From a virus: a stretch of 44,070 nucleotides of DNA. This document shows, one piece after another, positions 1 through 6,172 of this stretch (within the stretch, counting starts at the first letter, position 1; each line of letters opens with the position of its first letter). A program made the translations under genes and the position numbers. A model generated the notes under the pieces. The model did not search any database, was not told the DNA's origin, and saw only the letters and a list, made by a program, of their open reading frames with translations. The DNA is taken from the IMG/VR virus record IMGVR_UViG_3300023199_000099, positions 1 through 44,070 of that record, one strand, 5' to 3'.

Positions 1-127
1 CCGGCAATCAGGTCGGCGGCGATGGCGTGATCGGCAGCGACAACCAGGACATTTTCACGGACAAGACCGCCGACCCGCCCGAGCCCGTCATCGTCGAGCA
101 GCCCGAGCCCGTCATCGTCGAGCAGCC
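1..127. repeat. Contig-end overlap, left copy (circular assembly)
   Basis: Bases 1-127 are identical to 43944-44070. A length of exactly 127 matches the maximum k-mer of common short-read assemblers, so this is most simply a circularisation overlap and not a biological terminal repeat. Joining the ends keeps the lipoprotein reading frame open across the junction, which supports a true circle of 43,943 bp. Confidence 0.9.
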
Positions 128-188
128 CGAGCCCGTCATCGTCGAGCAGCCGGACCCGGTCATCGTGGAGCCGGGTGATGGCGATTAA
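1..188 (+). CDS. C-terminal part of small lipoprotein (continues from 43610-44070)
   Basis: This is the tail of the gene that starts at 43610; position 1 is the second base of a codon in that frame, and the frame closes at TAA 186-188. The end of the protein is built of an eight-residue repeat, PEPVIVEQ, three times, then a degenerate PDPVIVEP and a short acidic end. The stop overlaps the ATG of the i-spanin gene (TAATG), so the two are translationally coupled. Function unknown; the position inside the lysis cassette suggests an envelope role, and the proline-rich valine/glutamate repeat could act as a stalk or spacer. Confidence 0.75.
   Translation, partial: GNQVGGDGVIGSDNQDIFTDKTADPPEPVIVEQPEPVIVEQPEPVIVEQPDPVIVEPGDGD
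81..174 (+). repeat. 24-bp tandem repeat coding for PEPVIVEQ
   Basis: Three direct copies of a 24-bp unit at 81-104, 105-128 and 129-152, followed by a diverged fourth at 153-174. The units are in frame and give the peptide PEPVIVEQ. Near-identical codons in neighbouring units suggest recent expansion by slippage, so copy number may vary between isolates. Confidence 0.85.
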
Positions 189-739
189 TGGCCCGCGCGC
201 GCAAGAAGGCCGGCCTGCTCTCCTCGCTCGGCGGCGCGCTGCTCGGGAGCTGGCCGCGCCTGATCCTCACCGCCGCGATCGCCCTGGCGGCGCTCGCCGC
301 GCTGGGCTGGGGCGGCTGGGTGCTCTACGACTACGGCGGGCTGAAGGACGCCCAGCAAGGCCTGGCCACCCAGCAGAGCCAGGCCGAGGCCCTGAACGAG
401 GCGCTGACCGGCGCCGACGCCGAGCGGGAGCGCGAGCGTGAGCGGCTCGACCGGGCGAGCGAAGCGGTGGAAGCGGCGGTGGATCCCGGCGCTCGTGGTC
501 CTCGCTGGCTCTCTGTCTGGCTTGACTGCGTGCACATCCACGCAGATCCGCAGCTGCGCGCCTGTGCCGCAGCCGTTGACGACGGTGCCGGAGCCGCCAT
601 GGCGCGAGCTGGGCCCGGACGCGACGGTCCGCCAGCAGCTCACGGAGCTGGAGAAAACGGAGAAGGACCGCCTGGAAGTGAGGCGGCGACTGCAGATCAT
701 CGAAGCGCAGCAACAGGCCTGCCGGGAGTGACCGAGTGA
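188..739 (+). CDS. Inner-membrane spanin (Rz-like)
   Basis: A 183-residue ORF with a basic N terminus (about residues 1-22), one transmembrane segment (about 24-48) and an alanine/glutamate/arginine-rich helix predicted to be a coiled coil (about 50-95). This is the layout of an Rz-type i-spanin, which joins with an outer-membrane lipoprotein partner to fuse the two membranes in the last step of lysis. The partner reading frame (438-731) lies wholly inside it, as in lambda Rz/Rz1. The C-terminal half is low-complexity and looks constrained by the embedded frame. ATG at 188 overlaps the upstream stop. Assigned by architecture and context, not by recognised sequence similarity. Confidence 0.6.
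   Translation: MARARKKAGLLSSLGGALLGSWPRLILTAAIALAALAALGWGGWVLYDYGGLKDAQQGLATQQSQAEALNEALTGADAERERERERLDRASEAVEAAVDPGARGPRWLSVWLDCVHIHADPQLRACAAAVDDGAGAAMARAGPGRDGPPAAHGAGENGEGPPGSEAATADHRSAATGLPGVTE
438..731 (+). CDS. Outer-membrane spanin lipoprotein (Rz1-like), embedded
   Basis: A 97-residue GTG-started frame inside the i-spanin gene, preceded by a purine-rich GGGAG. It has an arginine/lysine-rich n-region, a hydrophobic segment, and a signal peptidase II lipobox ending LTAC at about residue 32. After the lipidated cysteine comes a proline-rich stretch and then a helix rich in Glu, Gln and Arg. Rz1 proteins are short proline-rich outer-membrane lipoproteins, and nesting inside Rz in another frame is the classical arrangement. 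It ends just before the next gene (GTG 736). Confidence 0.68.
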   Translation: MSGSTGRAKRWKRRWIPALVVLAGSLSGLTACTSTQIRSCAPVPQPLTTVPEPPWRELGPDATVRQQLTELEKTEKDRLEVRRRLQIIEAQQQACRE

Positions 740-1077
740 CGATTAAAAAACAAGGCTACGACGCGGGCGCCGGCCCCTTCGAGATCCCGTTCCCCGAGCA
801 CAAGCAGTCGGGCTCGACCCACACCATCCAGATCACCATGCGCAACTCGGCCGGCGCGATCGCCGCGCCCAGCGCCGGCACGCTCACCATCAAGGTGAAG
901 GCCCCGGGCGGCGCCGCCTACGAGGACGTCGGCTCCAACCAGATCGACGTGACCTCGCGCACGAACTGGATCCAGACCATCACCCAGCACGTCGAGGCAC
1001 TCCAGGTCACTCCTGCGGGCGTCGACGCCGGCTTCACCTTCGACCTGGCCATCTCCAGCTCTTTTGGTGGGGCCTGA
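736..1077 (+). CDS. Hypothetical, probable virion protein
   Basis: 113 residues, GTG start overlapping the stop of the i-spanin gene (GTGA). The sequence is rich in Gly, Thr, Ala and beta-branched residues with alternating hydrophobics, as expected of a beta-sandwich; it has no signal peptide or membrane segment. It leads the group 736-2566 that includes the fibre-like gene, so a role in fibre or capsid decoration is possible. Family not recognised. Confidence 0.6.
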   Translation: MTIKKQGYDAGAGPFEIPFPEHKQSGSTHTIQITMRNSAGAIAAPSAGTLTIKVKAPGGAAYEDVGSNQIDVTSRTNWIQTITQHVEALQVTPAGVDAGFTFDLAISSSFGGA

Positions 1078-1298
1078 TGACGGCATTGCAGGGACCGGCA
1101 TTCAAAGCGCCCGCGCTGGGCGCGCCGATGCTCTGCGCGGCGGCCGGGTTCGGCGGCGATGCCGAGTCCATCACGGTGCTGGATGAGACCGGGGCGAGCT
1201 ACATGATCTCCCTGACCGTCCTCGACGAAACGGGCGCCGGCTATGAGATCCCGGCAACCGTCCTGGACGAAAACGACAACCCGTACCTGTTGAGCTGA
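1077..1298 (+). CDS. Small hypothetical with VLDE repeats
   Basis: 73 residues, ATG overlapping the previous stop (TGATGA). The second half is three related copies of a unit like VLDETGA-x-Y-x-I, spaced 15-16 residues, ending VLDENDNPYLLS. Each unit could form a beta-hairpin. It lies directly before the fibre-like gene and may be a short fibre or tip component. Function unknown. Confidence 0.6.
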   Translation: MTALQGPAFKAPALGAPMLCAAAGFGGDAESITVLDETGASYMISLTVLDETGAGYEIPATVLDENDNPYLLS

Positions 1299-1300
1299 CC

Positions 1301-2116
1301 ATGACCGAGCACGTCATCCTGGCGCTGGACAAAGCCACCCCGCAAGGCAGAGCCCCCGCGGCCGGCGACACCTACCTGCTCCCCCGCTCGATGCACGTCG
1401 CCGAAGGCGCTCAGTTCATCAGCAAGGTGGCCGACGGCGCGTCGGCGGTGGCGCATCATTTAGATACTGAGAATGCGCTATCAACGTCCGGGTCAAAGCT
1501 ATTTTCTCTGTCGAACAATACGACCGAGAAAGCGTACTTTGATAAAGACGGTGCGCTGGTTCAGCCTGGTGTTGGGGGGTCGGATAATGTAGCTATTGGG
1601 GAGGGGGTGTTAACTTTAGCTACAGCAGGGACGCAAAATGTAGCGATAGGCTCGTTCGCCATGGCAGCCAGTTCTCTCACATCAGCCACGAGGGGAAACG
1701 TAGCCATTGGCGCGTCAGCTCTCGGTGCTGCTGATGGGGGTGAACATAATGTCGTTTTGGGTCATCAGTCGGGGCTGAGGATAACTTTTACAGACTTCAA
1801 CGTCATGCTCGGAAGCCAAACAAACATGGGAGTTAGTACTGGTGACACTGGATCTAACAATATCTTTATAGGGAGGAGAGCTGCTTATGATGAGACTGGA
1901 AGCGGTAAACTATTTATAGACGGCTATGGCGATCGTGGGGATGAAGCGACGGGCCGCGCCGAATCGATCATATACGGCGTCATGTCCGCCACGGTCGGAG
2001 ATCAGGAACTCCACCTGAACGCCAAGCTGCTGCTCTCGCAGATACCCACCTCCGACCCCGCCAATGCCGGGGAGGTGTGGAACGATTCCGGAACCCTCAA
2101 AGTGAGCGCAGGATGA
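1301..2116 (+). CDS. Tail fibre / receptor-binding-type protein
   Basis: 271 residues. The N terminus (about 1-50) is GC-rich and phage-like. The centre holds repeated motifs of the form N-V-A-I-G (about four, plus the variants NVVLG, NVMLG and NIFIG) spaced roughly 20-25 residues, resembling the head repeats of trimeric adhesins and the beta-helical shafts of phage fibres. The end (IPTSDPANAGEVWNDSGTLKVS) is the common fibre terminus of a Pro/Asp turn followed by a small beta-strand domain. The centre (about 1455-1960) is clearly more AT-rich than its surroundings, indicating recent exchange of the binding region. Likely host-recognition protein; the exact receptor is unknown. Confidence 0.65.
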   Translation: MTEHVILALDKATPQGRAPAAGDTYLLPRSMHVAEGAQFISKVADGASAVAHHLDTENALSTSGSKLFSLSNNTTEKAYFDKDGALVQPGVGGSDNVAIGEGVLTLATAGTQNVAIGSFAMAASSLTSATRGNVAIGASALGAADGGEHNVVLGHQSGLRITFTDFNVMLGSQTNMGVSTGDTGSNNIFIGRRAAYDETGSGKLFIDGYGDRGDEATGRAESIIYGVMSATVGDQELHLNAKLLLSQIPTSDPANAGEVWNDSGTLKVSAG

Positions 2117-2274
2117 ACGCCGAGCTGACCAAACGCCAGGCGGCTATCGTCCTTGAACTGCTGGTGGCGAATGCCATCAGCGCCGAATACAAGCAGGACG
2201 TGGTGGATCTCATCATCAAGTGCCAGCGCGTCGTAGACGAGACGGAGGAGAAAGATGGCAAGACAAAGAACTGA
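2113..2274 (+). CDS. Small hypothetical helical protein
   Basis: 53 residues from the ATG at 2113, which overlaps the stop of the fibre gene. All-helical and charged (MNAELTKRQ start, lysine-rich end), without a membrane segment. The overlap with a fibre gene is typical of fibre assembly helpers, but no family is recognised. Confidence 0.55.
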   Translation: MNAELTKRQAAIVLELLVANAISAEYKQDVVDLIIKCQRVVDETEEKDGKTKN

Positions 2275-2566
2275 TCCAGCCGAGCAGCCAGTCATTAACG
2301 AGGATCGGATCGTATCGGTCGGGCCGTTGATCGTGGCCTACAACGAGGACGGGACCTATAACCCGGGCGAGACGTACTTTCAGTACACAGCCAATAACCT
2401 CGACGCGGAGGGCAACGTCGTCGCCTCGCACCAGGTGCGGATCCCCTGGTCGGACATCCCGCGCGGCTTCAAGAGCCCCCTGTTGTCGTTGTTCAGCGGC
2501 AGCAAGACGCACGCCGCGAACAACGGCTATATCGGCGCCGGAACGGACAGCGGCGATCCGCAGTAG
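2255..2566 (+). CDS. Hypothetical protein
   Basis: 103 residues; ATG 2255 preceded by GGAGGAG and overlapping the previous gene by 20 bp. Mixed beta-rich sequence with many aromatic and acidic residues (YNEDGTYNPGETYFQYTANN region). No signal peptide or membrane span. Belongs to the fibre-side group; function unknown. Confidence 0.6.
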   Translation: MARQRTDPAEQPVINEDRIVSVGPLIVAYNEDGTYNPGETYFQYTANNLDAEGNVVASHQVRIPWSDIPRGFKSPLLSLFSGSKTHAANNGYIGAGTDSGDPQ

Positions 2567-2710
2567 ATGGCTAGCGAGCACCTGGTCCTGCTGCTCATCT
2601 TCGCCGGCGTCGGCCTCGCGCTGTACGTCGCCGGGCGGATCGGCTGGCGGTACCTCGGCCCCGCGCTGATCAATGTGTCGGGCTGGCTGCGGGGGCGCCC
2701 ATGGCGCTGA
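2567..2710 (+). CDS. Small single-span membrane protein
   Basis: A 47-residue frame, ATG immediately after the TAG of the preceding gene and ending 10 bp inside the next one. Residues about 6-24 form one hydrophobic helix, followed by a basic/aromatic tail (GRIGWRYLGP) and a second weakly hydrophobic part. No gap is left on either side, which supports it being real. It could be a lysis or envelope-associated helper; function unknown. Confidence 0.5.
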   Translation: MASEHLVLLLIFAGVGLALYVAGRIGWRYLGPALINVSGWLRGRPWR

Positions 2711-3309
2711 CCCAGGCCGCGCTGATCGTCACCCTCAAGGCCTCCCTCGGCGATACCGCCGAGGCGTTCACGGCGGCGAGTGACGCGGACTTCAAGCGCT
2801 TGCTGGCGTATGCCGCGCGGGATTACTCGCGGCGGCGGCCGCGGACGTTGAGCGCGACGCTGGCGCTCGAGGCGGGGGTGGGCAATTACTCGCCGCCGGG
2901 GGATCTGTTGCAGGTGAAATCCAGCGAGTGGGGGCGCCACGAGCGCAACCGCGTGCCGGTGTGGGACCGGGGGGCGGTGTACGACCTGCCGAGGTTGTCC
3001 TGGGAGGGCGGTGAGATCTGGCTGACGCCGGCGCCGACGTCGGCGCAGATCACGGCGTTCGGCGCGGCTTACCAGTTCTTCTATTACGCCGCGCACCAGG
3101 TCACTGACCAAGCCGTGACCATCCCGGACGGCGACGAGCTGCTGTTGATCACCCGCGCCCAGGCGGAGGCGGCCAAGGAGCTCGCGGCGCGCGGGGTGAC
3201 CAAGCCGGTATCCGGCTGGAAGAACGGCCTGCAATCCGTGCCCAAGCCGATGACGCCGGCGGCCATTCACCAGATGCTGATGGAGACGTTCGAGAGGATG
3301 GCCGCATGA
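2701..3309 (+). CDS. Head-tail connector / adaptor-type protein
   Basis: 202 residues, ATG 2701. Mostly helical at both ends with a beta-rich centre (SPPGDLLQVKSSEWGR, WEGGEIWLTPAP), a pattern common in head-completion and connector proteins. It lies directly before the HK97-gp10-like protein and the tail terminator candidate, where such adaptors normally sit. The call rests on position and fold impression. Confidence 0.5.
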   Translation: MALTQAALIVTLKASLGDTAEAFTAASDADFKRLLAYAARDYSRRRPRTLSATLALEAGVGNYSPPGDLLQVKSSEWGRHERNRVPVWDRGAVYDLPRLSWEGGEIWLTPAPTSAQITAFGAAYQFFYYAAHQVTDQAVTIPDGDELLLITRAQAEAAKELAARGVTKPVSGWKNGLQSVPKPMTPAAIHQMLMETFERMAA

Positions 3310-3797
3310 GGACGGACATCGACATCTTCCACCGCCGGGTGTCGCGCGCCTTCAAGCGCGCCCCCAAGCTGATGATGGACCGCGTCGACCGCGCCGCCGG
3401 CCGCGCGGCCCTCGAGCTGGCGAATAAGGCGCGCGACGAAGCGCCCAAGGCGGACAGCACCCTGGCCAACTCGATCAAACCGGACAAGCTTGGCCCGGCC
3501 CATTACTTGATCGGCCCGCACGTGCAGCACGGCGTTTACCGGGAGCTCGGCACCCGCGGCGGCGGCCCGCACCCGCCGCACGAGCCGATCCTCGACTGGG
3601 TGCGCAGCGCCGGCGGCCTGAACATCAAAGACGACGCCGAAGCCCGGCAAGTCGCCTGGGCCGTGCAGCGCAAGATCGCCCGCCACGGCACCCCGGCGCA
3701 GCCCTACATGGCCCCCGCCGCCGAAGCGATGGAAGACCGCGCCGGGCTGCTCATCAACCAGGGCCTCAACGCCGGCCTGCGGGCCGCGGGATTGTGA
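3306..3797 (+). CDS. HK97 gp10-like tail completion protein
   Basis: 163 residues. Features of the HK97 gp10 family are visible: an N-terminal helix, then [16 protein letters not shown], a YRELGTRGG turn, and the C-terminal [12 protein letters not shown] motif, the usual 'QPYL.PA' signature. Members of this family join or complete the tail end of the head-tail interface in siphoviruses. ATG overlaps the upstream stop, and the downstream GTG overlaps its own stop. Confidence 0.75.
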   Translation: MRTDIDIFHRRVSRAFKRAPKLMMDRVDRAAGRAALELANKARDEAPKADSTLANSIKPDKLGPAHYLIGPHVQHGVYRELGTRGGGPHPPHEPILDWVRSAGGLNIKDDAEARQVAWAVQRKIARHGTPAQPYMAPAAEAMEDRAGLLINQGLNAGLRAAGL

Positions 3798-4039
3798 CGA
3801 TGAGCTTGGTCATCGACCCCCAAACCGGACTGACAACCAACCTGATGGAGGCTTCCATGCAGCAAACCATACCGCGCCCACTGGTCAGCGAATTCCGGGA
3901 GCAGGACCCGGCCAACCAGAGCTTCCGGGCCGCCGGCGAGACTTACCGGCGCGCCGGCCCCAAGGTCGGCCGCAACGAGCCCTGCCCGTGCGGCAGCGCG
4001 GCCAAGTACAAGAAGTGCTGCATGAGGGCGGCTGCGTAA
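3794..4039 (+). CDS. SEC-C zinc-motif small protein
   Basis: 81 residues, GTG 3794 overlapping the previous stop (ATG 3800 is an alternative). The last about 25 residues are a textbook SEC-C motif ([18 protein letters not shown]), which chelates one zinc through three Cys plus His or Cys and in SecA contacts SecB and ribosomes. The N-terminal 55 residues are polar and of unknown fold. A SEC-C module within a head-tail joining operon is unusual; a protein-contact or chaperone role is an inference. Confidence 0.75.
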   Translation: MTMSLVIDPQTGLTTNLMEASMQQTIPRPLVSEFREQDPANQSFRAAGETYRRAGPKVGRNEPCPCGSAAKYKKCCMRAAA

Positions 4040-4474
4040 ATGTGGTGGCCCCTCCTCCAGTCCCTCGCGGAGCACTACAAGGCGGACGCCAATCTGTCCG
4101 GCCTGCAGGTCAACTACGGCCTGCGCGTGCCCGTGCCCGAGCAGGACTCGATCGACGTGCGTTACGGCGGCTCGCCGGGCTTCGACCTGGCCGAGGCCGT
4201 GGAGGGGACGGACCGCATCTGGGTGGACGTGCTCAAGAAACTATCCCGGGACGATGCCGAGACGGCTTTTGACACCGGCATCGCCTATCAGCAGCTCTAC
4301 GAGCTGACCGAGCGGGTGCTGGATTCCACCCGCGAGTGGTTCCGCGGCGCGGCGGTGTCCGATCTCGCCAGCTTCAACGCCACCGTCGAGGAGCTGCGCG
4401 GCGACGGCGAGGCGCTGCGCGACGACGAGATCGCCGCATCGCGGATCATCCTGCATATCAACTGGCGCAAATAG
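4040..4474 (+). CDS. Tail terminator-type / minor tail protein
   Basis: 144 residues, ATG directly after the stop of the SEC-C gene. Mixed alpha/beta with a helical C-terminal half. It lies between the gp10-like protein and the tube protein, the normal place of the tail terminator (gpU-type), and its length fits. No decisive motif. Confidence 0.5.
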   Translation: MWWPLLQSLAEHYKADANLSGLQVNYGLRVPVPEQDSIDVRYGGSPGFDLAEAVEGTDRIWVDVLKKLSRDDAETAFDTGIAYQQLYELTERVLDSTREWFRGAAVSDLASFNATVEELRGDGEALRDDEIAASRIILHINWRK

Positions 4475-4485
4475 CGGAGGCAACC

Positions 4486-4656
4486 ATGCCCGACGAACAA
4501 CCCAAGGCCCCGGCCCCGGCCGGCGCGAAAGCGGCGGTGGAGGAAGTGAAGCTGAAAAAGCCCCATCGCCACCAGGACCGGGACCACGTGCCCGGCGACA
4601 AGATCAAGGTCACGCAGGCCCAGAAGAAGCGGTTGCAAGACCGCGACATCATCTGA
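4486..4656 (+). CDS. Small phage protein with H-x-x-PGD-x-I-x-V pattern
   Basis: 56 residues from ATG 4486 with GGAGG seven bases upstream. The first 20 residues are Pro/Ala-rich; the rest follows a pattern common in small siphovirus and Mu-like proteins, KPH..(7)..VPGDKIKVTQAQKKRLQDRDII, a beta-hairpin followed by a short helix. Function unknown; expressed just before the tail tube gene. Confidence 0.6.
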   Translation: MPDEQPKAPAPAGAKAAVEEVKLKKPHRHQDRDHVPGDKIKVTQAQKKRLQDRDII

Positions 4657-4694
4657 GCCGGCGCGCCCCCACAGCCAAGCGGAGATAGAACGAC

Positions 4695-5474
4695 ATGTCC
4701 AACGAATACAAGCTCGGCAAGGGCAAGGTCTACGTGGACCTGCTCGACGCCGACGGCAACAGCATCGAGGGCGAGCGGTACATGGGCAACACGCCCGGTT
4801 TTACCGTCTCGGTCGACAGCGAGAACCTGGAGCACTTCAGCTCCGAGGGCGGGGTCGGCGAAAAGGATGCCGAGGTCCTGCAGGACCTGACGCGCACCGT
4901 CAACATCACGTTCGACAGCATGGAGCGCGAGAACCTGGCGCTGTTCGTCGTCGGCGACCTGGCCACCAAGAGCCAGAGCGCGTCGTCAGTGACGGCCGAG
5001 GCGATCAGCGGCGTGAAGCAGGACCGCTACTACCAGCTCGGCGTCGACGCCAGCCACCCGTCCGGCGTGCGCGGCGTGTCGAACGTCGCGGTCAAAGGTT
5101 CGGGCGGCACGCCGACCCACACCGTGGACACGGACTACACCGTGGACCTGGCTACCGGCCGGCTCTACATCGTGCCCGGCGGCGGCATCGCCGACGACAC
5201 GGACCTGGAGATCGATTACGACAAGGACGCCGTGGACTGGGAGCAGATCGCCACTTCCTCGACCGCCGCCAAGGACGCCGCGATCCGCTTTGTCGCCAAC
5301 AATCCCCGGGGCCAGAACGACGACGCATACTTCCCCAAGGCCTCCGTGCGCCCGACGGGCGACCTGGCGATGATCGGCACCGAGTGGCAGCAGGGCCAGC
5401 TCGAGGTGGAAGTGCTCAAGAAGACCGGCTTGGCCTCCGCCTACATCGACGGGCGCCCGGTCTCGAGCGCGTAA
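4695..5474 (+). CDS. Major tail tube protein
   Basis: 259 residues, ATG 4695 with GGAG upstream. The N-terminal half has the tube-protein signature: GKVYVDLLDADG, TPGFTVSVDSENLEHFSSEGG and the long loop before VNITFDSM. The middle carries a small inserted domain (DTDYTVDLATGRLYIVPGG), as seen in tube proteins with surface Ig-like or hairpin insertions. It is followed by the chaperone with its frameshift and the tape measure, the conserved siphovirus order, so its role as tube subunit is well supported. Confidence 0.8.
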   Translation: MSNEYKLGKGKVYVDLLDADGNSIEGERYMGNTPGFTVSVDSENLEHFSSEGGVGEKDAEVLQDLTRTVNITFDSMERENLALFVVGDLATKSQSASSVTAEAISGVKQDRYYQLGVDASHPSGVRGVSNVAVKGSGGTPTHTVDTDYTVDLATGRLYIVPGGGIADDTDLEIDYDKDAVDWEQIATSSTAAKDAAIRFVANNPRGQNDDAYFPKASVRPTGDLAMIGTEWQQGQLEVEVLKKTGLASAYIDGRPVSSA

Positions 5475-5478
5475 CGCC

Positions 5479-6003
5479 ATGAGCGAGGTTTCGGGCACCT
5501 ACACGGCTACGACCCCGGACGAGCCTCCGCCGCCCGGGGCCAATGGCGCCGACGACTCCGGCATGGAGGTGCTGCTGCCGGACAAGACGGTGACGCTCGA
5601 CGACGGCGATGTGGTGACGGTGAAGCCCGTCACCTTCATGCAGCTCCCCCAGGGCGCTCGGCATATCGACGGCGTGATCCGCGCGGCGCTGCGCAGCGGC
5701 GTGCTCACCGAGCACGGCGAGATCAATGTCTCGGGCCTGGCCGGCATGTACGCCGAGGCCGGCGAGCACGTCAACGCGCTGATCCTGCTGTGCACCTACA
5801 TCGACGGTCAGCGGATCGACCGCCAATGGCTGGAGCGGGTGTCGATTGAAGAAGGCCTGGATCTGGCCGCGGCGGTGATCGGCGTGAACTGGAGGGCCAG
5901 CATCCTAAAAAAGCTGGAGGCGCTGAGCGAGGAGATGGAGACCCTGGGGCGGACCCTTCTGGACCGCCTGGGCACTCCTGGCCCAGCGTCGTCCAGCGAC
6001 TGA
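5479..6003 (+). CDS. Tail assembly chaperone, short form (gpG-type)
   Basis: 174 residues in the zero frame, ATG 5479. A Pro-rich N terminus is followed by a tail-chaperone-like domain (MEVLLPDKTVTL, VKPVTFMQLPQGA). It precedes the tape measure gene, and a classical slippery site lies near its end (5907-5913). Chaperones of this type coat the tape measure before tube polymerisation and are absent from the virion. Confidence 0.8.
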   Translation: MSEVSGTYTATTPDEPPPPGANGADDSGMEVLLPDKTVTLDDGDVVTVKPVTFMQLPQGARHIDGVIRAALRSGVLTEHGEINVSGLAGMYAEAGEHVNALILLCTYIDGQRIDRQWLERVSIEEGLDLAAAVIGVNWRASILKKLEALSEEMETLGRTLLDRLGTPGPASSSD

Positions 6004-6155
6004 TCGCGCACGGGCACCGATGGCCGGACATTCAGCGCTACACCCTGGCTCAGATCGATGCCTTCCTCGAGGCGATCAACGCCGCCGAGGAGCGGGACGC
6101 CGAACAACAGGTGCTGATCGTCCGCGCCGGCGCCTGGGGCAAGCCGGACAAGTAG
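5479..6155 (+). CDS. Tail assembly chaperone, -1 frameshift form (gpGT-type)
   Basis: Reading shifts -1 at 5907-5913 and continues open for 80 codons to TAG 6153-6155. The extension contains WPSVVQRLIAHGHRW and an acidic helix, ending GAWGKPDK. In lambda the T extension binds the tail tube protein while the G part binds the tape measure. Without a shift, 6004-6172 would be an unexplained gap; the shifted product fills it. Expected product 225 residues, joined segments 5479-5912 and 5912/5913-6155. Confidence 0.8.
5907..5913 (+). promoter_or_regulatory. Programmed -1 ribosomal frameshift site (A AAA AAG)
   Basis: The heptamer A AAA AAG is in phase with the zero frame (CTA AAA AAG at 5905-5913), the same sequence used in E. 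coli dnaX. It is the only A-run in a GC-rich gene, and the -1 frame is open on both sides. Confidence 0.85.
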
Positions 6156-6172
6156 CGCACGAGGTGCCGTAG

